From Verrucomicrobiota bacterium (GTDB taxonomy: Bacteria > Verrucomicrobiota > Verrucomicrobiia > Opitutales > Opitutaceae), in assembly GCA_023428905.1 (NCBI GenBank), contig JAEYWP010000010.1:24540-88539 (forward strand): a stretch of DNA of 64,000 nucleotides. The letters are read 5' to 3'. A model generated the notes under the pieces. It made no database searches, had not been told where the DNA came from, and saw nothing but the letters and a program-made list of their open reading frames with translations. The translations under genes were made by a program, and so were the position numbers. Each line of letters begins with the position of its first letter. Position 1 is the stretch's first letter. Positions 37,398 to 52,037 of the stretch are shown one piece after another.

Positions 37398-38819
37398 TTA
37401 GCCGAGGTAGAGGCCGTCGGCAATCGCGGGCTTTGGAGATTGTTTGCTCCAGGCTTCCGCAAACGAGTCCTCGTCGTAGCCGAAGAGCGGTGACACTTCC
37501 ACCGTCACGCCGGGGAGTCCGGAGGCGTCCGTCGGAAGCGCCGCGCCATTGGCCTTGAGCCAGCGCGCGAACTGGCGCAGCTGGTCCTCGCGGCAGGTTT
37601 TCGGAGAGTCCACCCCCTCGGCGTTCTTGACCGGGCTGAAGTCGTCGGCGCGGCGCGTCTCGATCACAATCGGGTTTCGCGCGAAGGGTAGCGCGTCGAA
37701 GACAAACATCTCAAACTTCACCCCGTTCGGTTTCTCCGGTTTCACCGGGTTTCCGGCCGCGTCCACCGTGGGAATCTTCTTGTCGGCGCGGTGGAACGGC
37801 AGGGCCACGCCCTCCCCGCCCTGCGCCATCCGGCGGATGAACTTCGTATCCACAATATGGATGGCGATCGAGCCGGCGATGAAGCGGAGCTTCCCGGCCG
37901 AATCGGTCTGGCGCTGCATCTCCATCGGCAGGTCGCTGTATTCGACCACCACGAGCTTGCCGTTCTGCCAGCAGAAATGGCCGAGCTTTTCCTCCGGGTA
38001 CGCCTTCGGGACCATCTTGCTCGACATCTCCGATTTGCGGAGGAGGTGAAAGCCGATGAAGGCCGGGTCCACGCAGCGCACCAGGGGATTGTCCACCTGG
38101 AAGTAGCTGAGGGTGTCGATCCCTTCGCGGTCCATCAGGTCCAGGGCGCCGCTCCGGGCAAGTGCACGGAGAGAACCGCCATGCCCGTCCGGGCTCATCG
38201 CGATCGCACCCTTGCCCTCGAGAAGGATCCGCCCCTGGAAATCCACCGCCGGCATGCGGCCCTGGCGGAAGAAATGAACCCGCTGCGCGTCCAGGCCGAA
38301 ATATGCGTTCTCCTTAAAAAAGCCCTCCGTCGCGGCGTGGTTCGCGTGGCTGGTCATGATGAACCAGTGCAGCGGTTTTCCATAACGCCGGCCCGCGGCC
38401 TGGATCTTTTCCGCAAAGACCTGAAAGAGGGTCTTCTTTTTCAACGGCGTGACGGGATAGGTGCCCTTCGGGCCGTCGTACCCAAGCCGCGTCCCCTGAC
38501 CGCCCGCCACGGTGAAGACCGCGACCCGGCCGGCGCGCAACGCCTCCTCACCCGCGACCTTGGCCACCGCCCAATCCGCTGCCTTGCCGCCATTTTCGGG
38601 CAACATCTCATACGGCGCCGGCTCCAGGCCGGTGAGATCCACGGCGGCGGTGCCCTTCGCCAGCAGCGTCCGCGTCAAGTGGTCGAGCTCCCCGAGGTCG
38701 ATCTCGGCCGCTTCGTCCAGAAGGCGCTGCTGCGAGGCGGCGTCAAGTTGCGGGTAGAACGCGAAGACATGTCCCTGTCCGGCGCGTTTGAAGGTGTCGA
38801 TAAGGTCAGTCGAGGCCAT
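37398..38819 (-). CDS. UDPGP-family UTP-sugar-1-phosphate uridylyltransferase
   Basis: The 473-residue protein has the UDPGP/UAP1 nucleotide loop VAGGQGTRLGYDGPKGTYPV beginning at residue 104, then WFIMTSHANHAATEGFF and a YFQVDNPLVRCVDPAFIG motif typical of eukaryotic-like UDP-N-acetylglucosamine or UDP-glucose pyrophosphorylases. It makes a UDP-sugar and pyrophosphate from UTP. The large-type fold is more common in eukaryotes, but is known in Verrucomicrobia and Planctomycetes. GlcNAc-1-P or Glc-1-P as substrate cannot be decided. It probably shares a transcript with the mutase. Confidence 0.88.
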   Translation of the reverse strand: MASTDLIDTFKRAGQGHVFAFYPQLDAASQQRLLDEAAEIDLGELDHLTRTLLAKGTAAVDLTGLEPAPYEMLPENGGKAADWAVAKVAGEEALRAGRVAVFTVAGGQGTRLGYDGPKGTYPVTPLKKKTLFQVFAEKIQAAGRRYGKPLHWFIMTSHANHAATEGFFKENAYFGLDAQRVHFFRQGRMPAVDFQGRILLEGKGAIAMSPDGHGGSLRALARSGALDLMDREGIDTLSYFQVDNPLVRCVDPAFIGFHLLRKSEMSSKMVPKAYPEEKLGHFCWQNGKLVVVEYSDLPMEMQRQTDSAGKLRFIAGSIAIHIVDTKFIRRMAQGGEGVALPFHRADKKIPTVDAAGNPVKPEKPNGVKFEMFVFDALPFARNPIVIETRRADDFSPVKNAEGVDSPKTCREDQLRQFARWLKANGAALPTDASGLPGVTVEVSPLFGYDEDSFAEAWSKQSPKPAIADGLYLG

Positions 38820-38908
38820 GAGAGTGGGCGCAAAGGATTGGATTTCGGGCGATCGGTTCCGGAAAGAATAGAGCTGCAGCAGGTGCAGGATGCGACGCGA
38901 CCTCCGGG

Positions 38909-39190
38909 TCAGGGTTCGAACCGGAAAATATACTCGTCCGGTTTGGCGTAACCGAGACGGCGTCGAATCACCATCTCCACGTACGCGGGGTCGGAGCGCA
39001 GCCGGTCCAGGATTTTTTCCTGCTCCTTGAGCTTTTGCTCCACCTCCACAAGGCGCTGGCGGGCGCGGGTCTCCATCTCAAGAAGACGGTTGTATTCACG
39101 CCGGGTCTGGAGAAAAAACACCCCGGATCCCGCCACCAGACTCACGAAGAGCAGCAGGTAGAAAACGATGATCAGGCGGCGCAGCGTCAC
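38909..39190 (-). CDS. FtsB/DivIC-like septum formation initiator
   Basis: The 93-residue bitopic protein has a transmembrane segment (about 8-26), a coiled coil (about 30-66, heptads rich in Leu, Glu and Arg) and the family tail AYVEMVIRRRLGYAKPDEYIFRF. Members join FtsL and FtsQ at the division septum and help activate peptidoglycan synthesis. Length and plan fit well. It stands alone, 90 bp upstream of the uridylyltransferase gene on the same strand and divergent from the ExeA-like gene. Confidence 0.85.
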   Translation of the reverse strand: MTLRRLIIVFYLLLFVSLVAGSGVFFLQTRREYNRLLEMETRARQRLVEVEQKLKEQEKILDRLRSDPAYVEMVIRRRLGYAKPDEYIFRFEP

Positions 39191-39319
39191 GGCGTTAAGG
39201 TGGGCACATAAACGACGGGCCGGTAACGATGTAAAGGAGCTTTCAAAGCATTCACTCTCTTTTAGATCGGATGATTTTAGCGTGCGTTTTTTACCCCCCG
39301 TCCCTACTCAGAAACGCAA

Positions 39320-40135
39320 ATGTATCAGAACTTCTACGGGTTTACGGAGATGCCGTTCAACATCACCCCGGACCCGAAGTTCCTTTACCTGAGCCCAAGC
39401 CACCTGGAAGCGCTGCAGCACCTCAAGTTCGGGGTCGAACAGCGGAAGGGGTTTATCGTGGTGGTCGGCGAAGTGGGTTGCGGTAAAACGACCCTCTGCC
39501 GGCGTTTTCTCAATGAGCTGGACCCGGCCCGGTTTGACACCGCGCTGGTCGTCAATCCCCGGGTCAACGAGAACCAGATGCTCCGGGCCATCCTCCATGA
39601 GCTGGGTGAAAGCGACGTGGGCGACGATCCGCACAGTCTGGTGCTGCAGATGCAAAAGGTGCTGCTCCGACGCATTGAGCAGGGACGCGACATCGTCCTG
39701 ATCATCGATGAAGCGCAAAATCTCTCCTTCGAGGTGCTCGAGCAGGTGCGCCTTCTCTCCAACCTGGAAACGGACCAACAGAAGCTTCTGCAGATCGTGC
39801 TGATGGGGCAGCCGGAGTTAAAGGACATCCTGGCGCGCGACGAACTGCGCCAATTGCGCCAGCGCATCCTGGTGCATTGCCAGCTGCGTCCGCTGACCCG
39901 CCGCGACCTGGGTCACTACGTCCAGCACCGCCTCACCCGCGCGGGCGGAAATGGACGTCCGAGCTTCTCGAAGTGGGCGCTCTGGTGGATCCACCGCTAC
40001 AGTCAGGGCATCCCACGGATCGTGAACAATCTTTGCGACAAATCGCTCCTCTCTGCGTACATCCGCGACTCCGACCAGGTGGTCTACCGTGACGTCCGCC
40101 GCGCCATCCGCGATCTCAAATCCCTGACCCGCTGA
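39320..40135 (+). CDS. ExeA-like AAA ATPase (secretion/exopolysaccharide type)
   Basis: The 271-residue protein begins MYQNFYGFTEMPFNITPDP, the classic ExeA/GspA opening. It carries Walker A GEVGCGKTT (50-58), Walker B IVLIIDEAQN and an arginine-finger region RQRILVHCQLRPL. Unlike GspA it has no C-terminal transmembrane or peptidoglycan-binding part, so it is the short form often found in exopolysaccharide/exosortase loci. It is 7 bp before the GspB-like gene and 2 genes before a priming sugar transferase, so a role in polysaccharide assembly or export is inferred. Confidence 0.9.
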   Translation: MYQNFYGFTEMPFNITPDPKFLYLSPSHLEALQHLKFGVEQRKGFIVVVGEVGCGKTTLCRRFLNELDPARFDTALVVNPRVNENQMLRAILHELGESDVGDDPHSLVLQMQKVLLRRIEQGRDIVLIIDEAQNLSFEVLEQVRLLSNLETDQQKLLQIVLMGQPELKDILARDELRQLRQRILVHCQLRPLTRRDLGHYVQHRLTRAGGNGRPSFSKWALWWIHRYSQGIPRIVNNLCDKSLLSAYIRDSDQVVYRDVRRAIRDLKSLTR

Positions 40136-40142
40136 CCACCCC

Positions 40143-40841
40143 ATGAGCCTGATCAACGAGGCGCTGAAAAAAGCCCAGAAACAGCGGGAAACGACGCCAG
40201 CCACGCCGGGCGTCATACCCGGGACCCCGGCCGGCCCCGTCCCTCCGACCCCGCCCGTCCCGCCCGCGGCGGCACCGCCGGCGGCCGCCCCGGCCCCGGG
40301 CCCCGCGCCCCACTCCTCCGCCGCCGGCAACCGGAACTTCACCCTTCAAATCGCCGCCGCCGCCTGCATCGTGGCCGTGTCGGTCGCCGCCACCGTGTAT
40401 TTCCTCCGTGGAGACCGGGCCCCCGCACCCACCGTCATCGTGGCCGCACCCTCCGCGTCCGTGCCCCCGGTCAGCCCGCCGCCCACGGGGACCCCCACCC
40501 CGGCAGCCGCTGCGGTCGCACTGCCCACCGCGACCCCCGCGCCTTCGCCCACCACCGCACCGACGCCGGCGCCGGCGGTGACCGTCGCCATCGTGACGCC
40601 GGCGGAGACCGCCCCGGCCGATCAGGCCAAGACCCGCCTACGGCTCCAGGCCATGGTCAACAAGTTCCGCGTCACGGGTATCCGGCTTTCACCTACCGAC
40701 GCGAAGGTCATCCTCAACGACAAGCTTTTCCGCACCGACGATGTGATCGAGGAGTCCCTCGGGCTCCGCCTGGTTAAGATCGAGGCCAACCGCCTCACGT
40801 TCTCCGACCTCGAGGGGAACACCTACCTGAAGCACTTCTAA
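40143..40841 (+). CDS. GspB-like bitopic membrane protein
   Basis: The 232-residue protein begins MSLINEALKKAQKQRE, the signature of GspB-like partners of ExeA ATPases. A Pro/Ala-rich cytoplasmic stretch (about 18-60), one transmembrane segment (about 67-89), a Pro/Thr/Ala-rich periplasmic linker and a small C-terminal domain (about 160-232) with FRVTGIRLSPTDAKVILNDK follow. The last is akin to the GspB/PulB periplasmic domain. It is almost contiguous with the ATPase gene and should form a complex with it. Confidence 0.82.
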   Translation: MSLINEALKKAQKQRETTPATPGVIPGTPAGPVPPTPPVPPAAAPPAAAPAPGPAPHSSAAGNRNFTLQIAAAACIVAVSVAATVYFLRGDRAPAPTVIVAAPSASVPPVSPPPTGTPTPAAAAVALPTATPAPSPTTAPTPAPAVTVAIVTPAETAPADQAKTRLRLQAMVNKFRVTGIRLSPTDAKVILNDKLFRTDDVIEESLGLRLVKIEANRLTFSDLEGNTYLKHF

Positions 40842-40860
40842 GGAGGCTTCTCCGCTCGCT

Positions 40861-42243
40861 GTGCTCGCCCAGTCCAGAAACGCCCGCGCCCGCCTCCTGC
40901 AGGTCTGCGACGGGTCCCTCTTCGCCCTCTCGCTCTCGCTGGCCTACCTGCTGCGGGCAACCTTCCCGTTTTTCGATCTGCCGCAGATCGAGGCATTCGT
41001 GGAACATCTCTGGCTGTTTCCGGTGATCGCCATCATCTCGCCAGTCACGCTGGAGAAGCTGGGTTTCTACCAATACCCGCAGATCACCTCTCGGCTGAAC
41101 GTCATCTGGATCGTGATGCGCGGAAGCGTGGTGGTGATGATGGCGCTCATCTCCGTCCTCTTCCTCGTTCGCGTCCAATACGCGCGCTCCGTCATCCTCC
41201 TCGCCTGCCTCTTCGGCGCCGTGTTTGTCTACTTTCGCCACGAGGTGTTCATGCGGCTGGTCACCCTTCCGCTCTCCCGCAACCAATGGCGCCAGCGGGT
41301 CCTCTGGGTGGGGCAGACCGACGACAATGCACGGCTGCGCGCCTCCCTCTCCGCCGAGGAGCGGGCCCAGCTGGAGAGCATCACCGAGTTCGATCCGCGC
41401 ACCGATCCGCTGGAGAACCTGGTCCCGATCCTCCACGACTTTGCGATCAACATCGTGGTGATCAACCTGACCGGCCTGGAGAACGCCCAGATCCAGCCGG
41501 TCCTGGGCGCGTGTGAACGCGAAGGTGTATCCATTGTCTTGCGACCGGGCATCCTCGCGCGTTCGCCCCTGGGGATGAGCATCGACTGGTTCGCGGGGGA
41601 ACCGGTGATCCATTACCGGGCCCAGAAGGCGCGGCCGAGCCACCTGGTCATCAAACAGGTGGCGGACTACGCGGGCGCCGCCCTCTTCCTCCTTCTCCTT
41701 TCGCCTGTTTTTGTCGGCATTATCCTCGCGATCCGCCTGACATCCCCCGGACCGGTCTTCTTCCGGCAAACCCGCTCCGGACTCAATGGCCGCCCCTTCC
41801 AACTGCTGAAGTTTCGCTCGATGCGGGTCGGCGCCGACCGCGAAAAAGCGTCGCTGGCGCCGCTCAACGAAATGACCGGCCCCGTCTTCAAGCTGACCCG
41901 CGATCCGCGGGTCACACGCGTCGGTCGCATCCTGCGCCGCCACAGCCTCGATGAACTGCCGCAACTGCTCAACGTCCTGCGCGGGGAGATGAGCCTTGTC
42001 GGCCCGCGGCCCCTTCCCGTCGAGGAAGTGAAACAGTTCAGCGACGATGCCTTCCGGCGGCGTCTCAGCGTCAAACCCGGCCTCACCTGCCTCTGGCAGG
42101 TGGGCGGTCGCAACGAGATCTCAGACTTCGAGGAATGGGTGCGGCTGGACCTCTCCTACATCGACCGCTGGTCCCTCTGGCTCGACCTCAAAATCCTTCT
42201 CGCCACCATCCCCGTCGTCCTCTTCGGCAAAGGCGGCCGCTAG
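40861..42243 (+). CDS. Polyprenyl glycosylphosphotransferase (exopolysaccharide priming enzyme)
   Basis: The 460-residue protein is of the WbaP/WcaJ type: four N-terminal transmembrane segments (about 15-125), a CoA-binding-like domain, a re-entrant or membrane helix near 265-290, and the catalytic domain with SPGPVFFRQTRSGLNGRPF, LLKFRSMR, RRHSLDELPQLLNVL and GEMSLVGPRP. It loads a sugar-1-phosphate onto undecaprenyl phosphate to start a polysaccharide. The GTG at 40861 has AAGGAGG 13-14 nt upstream, the best Shine-Dalgarno in this region. It ends a three-gene cluster. Confidence 0.92.
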   Translation: MLAQSRNARARLLQVCDGSLFALSLSLAYLLRATFPFFDLPQIEAFVEHLWLFPVIAIISPVTLEKLGFYQYPQITSRLNVIWIVMRGSVVVMMALISVLFLVRVQYARSVILLACLFGAVFVYFRHEVFMRLVTLPLSRNQWRQRVLWVGQTDDNARLRASLSAEERAQLESITEFDPRTDPLENLVPILHDFAINIVVINLTGLENAQIQPVLGACEREGVSIVLRPGILARSPLGMSIDWFAGEPVIHYRAQKARPSHLVIKQVADYAGAALFLLLLSPVFVGIILAIRLTSPGPVFFRQTRSGLNGRPFQLLKFRSMRVGADREKASLAPLNEMTGPVFKLTRDPRVTRVGRILRRHSLDELPQLLNVLRGEMSLVGPRPLPVEEVKQFSDDAFRRRLSVKPGLTCLWQVGGRNEISDFEEWVRLDLSYIDRWSLWLDLKILLATIPVVLFGKGGR

Positions 42244-42277
42244 GCCGCTCGAGAAATCCGGCCACGTCCCCATGACG

Positions 42278-42380
42278 TTCGTGGTCCCCACAAGGCCGGT
42301 ACGTCACGCTCCCCCCTTTCGTGTCCAATCGTGGTTTCTCCTGCATGGATTTCGCCTGCTCCCGTTCACCTTCGTGGTTC
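42278..42380. repeat. Degenerate decanucleotide words (TTCGTGGTYC) in the gap before the MacA-like gene
   Basis: TTCGTGGTCC (42278), the in-phase pair TTCGTGTCCA and ATCGTGGTTT (42318-42337), and TTCGTGGTTC (42371) share one 10-nt pattern. Only the middle pair is directly tandem. The 228-bp gap shows no other clear element. Confidence 0.45.
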
Positions 42381-42471
42381 GGTCCGCGCCGCGACAGGAA
42401 TTTGCGCGGTCACGCGTCACCTTTGACCTGATCACGCGTCATGCCTACCGGTCGCACTTGACCCCACACTT

Positions 42472-43905
42472 ATGTCAAAGCCCGGGAAATCCCGCGTCCT
42501 GCTCATCGTCGTCCTCCTACTCCTCCTCGCCGGGGCGGCGGTGGGTTACCTGGTCTGGAACAAACGCCAGGCGGTGCCCCCACAGCTCACCACCACCACA
42601 GTCACCCGCGGCGAAGTCGTCCAGGCGATCACCGCGACGGGTGATCTCCAGCCTGAAACCACGATCGACGTGAGCAGCCAGATCTCCGGGCTGATCCAGG
42701 AGGTCCTGGTCGACTACAACACCCCGGTGACCAAGGACCAGATCCTCGCCCAGATCGATCCCGCCAGTTACCAGCAGCGCCTCCGCCAGGCCGAGGCCGA
42801 ATACGCCTCGTCCCAAGCCAATCACACGCTCGTGCGGCTCAACACGGAGCGCATCCGGGAGCTGCGCGCCAAGAATCTGGTTTCACAACAGGAGCTCGAC
42901 CAGGCCGAGGCCCTGCTCGCTCAGGCCAACGCCCAGCTCCTCACCCGCCAAGCCACCGTCGACGACGCCAAGGTGAACCTCGCCCGCTGCAGCCTTCGCG
43001 CCCCCATCGATGGCATTGTCATCTCCCGTCAGGCCGAACCCGGCAAGACCGTCGCCGCCAGCCTCAACGCGCCCACCTTGTTTGTGATCGTGAACGACCT
43101 CACCCGCATGGAAATCAATGCCGCCGTCGCCGAGGCCGACATCGGAAGCGTCGAGGTGGACCAGGTGGTCAACTTCACCGTCGACGCTTTCCCCGGGCGG
43201 CAATTTCGCGGGCGCGTCACCCAGATCCGCAACTCTCCAAAAACCAACCAGAACGTCGTCACCTACGAGACCATCGTATCCGTCCGTAACGACGACCTGA
43301 AACTCAAGCCGGGCATGACCGCCAATGTCGCGATCGTGGTGGCCCAGCGGCGCGATGCCCTCCGCCTGCCCAATTCCGCCCTCCGCGTCCGCGTGCCGGA
43401 ATCGGCCCCGGCCAGCCTTCTCGTTGCATCCACGCCGACCGCGGTGCAGGGCCCCGCCACCACCTCCGCCGCCCTTCGTCCGGCGACGGACGAGGAGCGC
43501 CGCGCGCTGATGCGCGAGGCCGGCTTCACCCCTGGCTCGGGTCCCCCGTCCCCCGAACTCCTCGAAGCCGTGCGCAAGCTCGCGACGTCGAAAGGCATCG
43601 ACCCGGCCTCGCTGCGCGGCAACCGCAGCCGCGAGGGAAATTCTCCCGCTGGAGCAGCACCGGGCGCACCCGTCACCCGCACCGTCTACCGCGTCGTGGA
43701 CGCCGACCCACGCGCGCCCAAGATCGAGTCGGTCACGGTGCGGCTGGGTATTTCCGATGGCACGACAACCGAGGTGATCGATGGCCTGAAGGAGGGTGAC
43801 ACGCTCGTGACCTCCTTATTCCTGCCTTCCGGCGGCGGCTCCGCCAGCGCCCAAAATCCCTTCACGCCGCGCAGTCCCTTCGGCGGTCCCGGCCCGCGCC
43901 GCTAA
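42472..43905 (+). CDS. MacA/HlyD-type periplasmic adaptor of an ABC exporter
   Basis: The 477-residue protein has one N-terminal transmembrane segment (about 9-28), a biotinyl-lipoyl module (ETTIDVSSQISGLIQEVLVD), a long alpha hairpin (about 100-160), the second lipoyl half LRAPIDGIVISRQAEPGKTV and a beta barrel. About 85 Pro/Ala-rich residues (about 315-400, including TDEERRALMREAGF) are inserted before the final membrane-proximal domain, longer than E. coli MacA (371). It lies 15 bp before the ATPase gene and so belongs to the MacAB-type exporter that follows. Confidence 0.92.
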   Translation: MSKPGKSRVLLIVVLLLLLAGAAVGYLVWNKRQAVPPQLTTTTVTRGEVVQAITATGDLQPETTIDVSSQISGLIQEVLVDYNTPVTKDQILAQIDPASYQQRLRQAEAEYASSQANHTLVRLNTERIRELRAKNLVSQQELDQAEALLAQANAQLLTRQATVDDAKVNLARCSLRAPIDGIVISRQAEPGKTVAASLNAPTLFVIVNDLTRMEINAAVAEADIGSVEVDQVVNFTVDAFPGRQFRGRVTQIRNSPKTNQNVVTYETIVSVRNDDLKLKPGMTANVAIVVAQRRDALRLPNSALRVRVPESAPASLLVASTPTAVQGPATTSAALRPATDEERRALMREAGFTPGSGPPSPELLEAVRKLATSKGIDPASLRGNRSREGNSPAGAAPGAPVTRTVYRVVDADPRAPKIESVTVRLGISDGTTTEVIDGLKEGDTLVTSLFLPSGGGSASAQNPFTPRSPFGGPGPRR

Positions 43906-43920
43906 TCCCCTCACGGCCTC

Positions 43921-44688
<768 letters not shown>

Positions 44689-44689
44689 C

Positions 44690-45898
<1,209 letters not shown>

Positions 45899-46060
45899 GC
45901 CAGGCCCCGGGAGGGCGCTGCACTCAAACGACAGATTTGGGTGGAGGTTTGACTGCCGACGGGCCGCAGTCAGGCACGCGCGGTGGCGGACGGTAGCGTT
46001 TCTCAAGAATTCCTTCTCGCGGTCGATCACGGATTGTCCGCTACTGCCCGGCGGCGAGCG

Positions 46061-50404
<4,344 letters not shown>

Positions 50405-50413
50405 GCGGCGTCA

Positions 50414-50431
50414 GGACGCACGAGGGCGTCC
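50414..50431 (+). terminator. GC hairpin after the large kinase gene
   Basis: GGACGC pairs with GCGTCC over a 6-nt loop, 10 bp past the stop codon. There is no T run, so terminator function is uncertain. Confidence 0.3.
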
Positions 50432-50531
50432 CACTCCCGGGACGGATATTTCCCGCCGTCGTGACAAGCCGGGCGCACGCCGCCCCCGTCCCGTGTTCGT
50501 TTCACCCGAGGCTTGAGCAATTACCGCCCAC

Positions 50532-50547
50532 TGGCATGACCTCTGCA
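50532..50547 (+). promoter_or_regulatory. Sigma-54 (-24/-12) promoter upstream of the NtrC-type regulator
   Basis: TGGCATGACCTCTGCA fits the sigma-54 consensus TGGCACR-N4-TTGCW with only two mismatches and exact GG-to-GC spacing. Transcription would start near 50558, about 60 nt before the ATG at 50620. Since the gene encodes a sigma-54 activator, autoregulation is suggested. Confidence 0.65.
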
Positions 50548-50619
50548 AAGAGCAGCCTCCCTGCCACCGCAGGGTCCTGACCAGGCGCCTCGCCCTCCGC
50601 TTCCCTCTCCCGTCCTTCC

Positions 50620-51984
50620 ATGTCCGATACGCCCCATCGCATCCTGCTAGCCGACGACCAGCCCGACATCCTCGAGGCACTCCGCCTGCTCCTCAAGTCG
50701 GAGGGCTACGCGATCGAGACCGTCAAGTCCCCCGCCGCCGTGATCAAGGCGATCGAGGGCCGCGAGTTCGCGATGCTGCTGATGGACCTCAACTACGCGC
50801 GGGACACGACATCGGGGCAGGAGGGCCTGGACCTGTTGACCAAGTTGCAGGCCGCCGACTCCTCCCTGCCCGTGGTGGTGATGACGGCCTGGGCCAGCGT
50901 CGACCTCGCGGTCGAGGCGATGCGACGCGGAGCGCGGGACTTTGTCACCAAGCCCTGGGACAATCCGCGGCTCCTCGCCATCGTTCGCAACCAGATCGAG
51001 CTCGGCAGCGCGGTCCGCGCCTACCGCCGGCTCGAGCAGGAAAACCAGCTTCTGCGCGGCAAGGGGGCGGGGCCGAATCTGATCGCCCAGTCGGCGGCCA
51101 TGCGGCCGGTCCTCGACGTCATCGCACGGGTCGGTCCGTCCGACGCAAACGTCCTGATCACGGGAGAAAACGGCACCGGCAAAGGCGTAGTGGCACAAGC
51201 CCTACACGCGGTCTCCGTCCGGGCCGGAAAGCCCTTCATCTCCGTCAACATGGGCGGCCTTCCGGAAGGCGTCTTCGAAAGCGAATTGTTCGGCCACGTC
51301 CGCGGCGCCTTCACCGACGCGAAGAACGACCGGGCCGGCCGGTTCGAGCTGGCCGATAGCGGCACGCTTTTCATGGACGAGATCGCCAACATCCCCATGA
51401 CGCAGCAGAACAAATTGCTGCGCACACTCGAGACCGGGGAATTTGAGCGCGTCGGCTCCTCTCGCACCTACCGCGCCAATGTCCGCCTGATCTCAGCCAC
51501 CAACGCCGACCTGCACGCCGAGGTGGCGGCGGGAAAGTTCCGCCAGGACCTGCTCTTCCGGCTCAACACCATTCACGTGCACCTGCCGCCCCTGCGGGAA
51601 CGACGTGAGGACATCGACCTGCTGGCCCAGCACTTCCTCAAGCAACATGTGAACCGCTACCGCAAGGGGATCACCGGCTTCGACGAAAGCGCGCTGCAGG
51701 CGATGCGGGATTACTCCTGGCCCGGCAACGTGCGCGAGCTCGACCACTCGGTCGAGCGCGGCGTCCTCATGGCCCAGGGCAAGGTGATCCGCGCCCCGGA
51801 CCTCGGATTGAATGCGGGCCGTGATGCCGCGCCACGCCTCGAGGACATGAGCCTCGAGGAGGTTGAGGCCTTTCTGATCAAGAAGACCCTGGCGCGCTGC
51901 GACGGCAATGCCCGCAAAGCCGCCGAGGACCTCGGGCTTAGTCGCAGCGCCTTTTACCGCCGCCTCGAAAAATACGGGCTCTAG
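50620..51984 (+). CDS. NtrC-family sigma-54-dependent response regulator
   Basis: The 454-residue protein has a receiver (1-125, Asp56 in LLMDLNYA), an AAA+ domain with Walker A GENGTGKG (182-189), the sigma-54-contacting loop GAFTDA (229-234) and Walker B TLFMDEIAN. It ends in a Fis-type helix-turn-helix (NARKAAEDLGLSRSAFYRRL). It should activate sigma-54 promoters when phosphorylated. The adjacent kinase is its likely partner. One sigma-54 site lies just upstream and a second precedes the exporter adaptor gene 1.5 kb downstream, so the exporter is its probable target. Confidence 0.95.
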   Translation: MSDTPHRILLADDQPDILEALRLLLKSEGYAIETVKSPAAVIKAIEGREFAMLLMDLNYARDTTSGQEGLDLLTKLQAADSSLPVVVMTAWASVDLAVEAMRRGARDFVTKPWDNPRLLAIVRNQIELGSAVRAYRRLEQENQLLRGKGAGPNLIAQSAAMRPVLDVIARVGPSDANVLITGENGTGKGVVAQALHAVSVRAGKPFISVNMGGLPEGVFESELFGHVRGAFTDAKNDRAGRFELADSGTLFMDEIANIPMTQQNKLLRTLETGEFERVGSSRTYRANVRLISATNADLHAEVAAGKFRQDLLFRLNTIHVHLPPLRERREDIDLLAQHFLKQHVNRYRKGITGFDESALQAMRDYSWPGNVRELDHSVERGVLMAQGKVIRAPDLGLNAGRDAAPRLEDMSLEEVEAFLIKKTLARCDGNARKAAEDLGLSRSAFYRRLEKYGL

Positions 51985-52037
51985 CGGCGAGCCTGCGGCG
52001 AAGTGCCTGAGCGCGCCGCCCTCTTCCTCCCGCCCCG

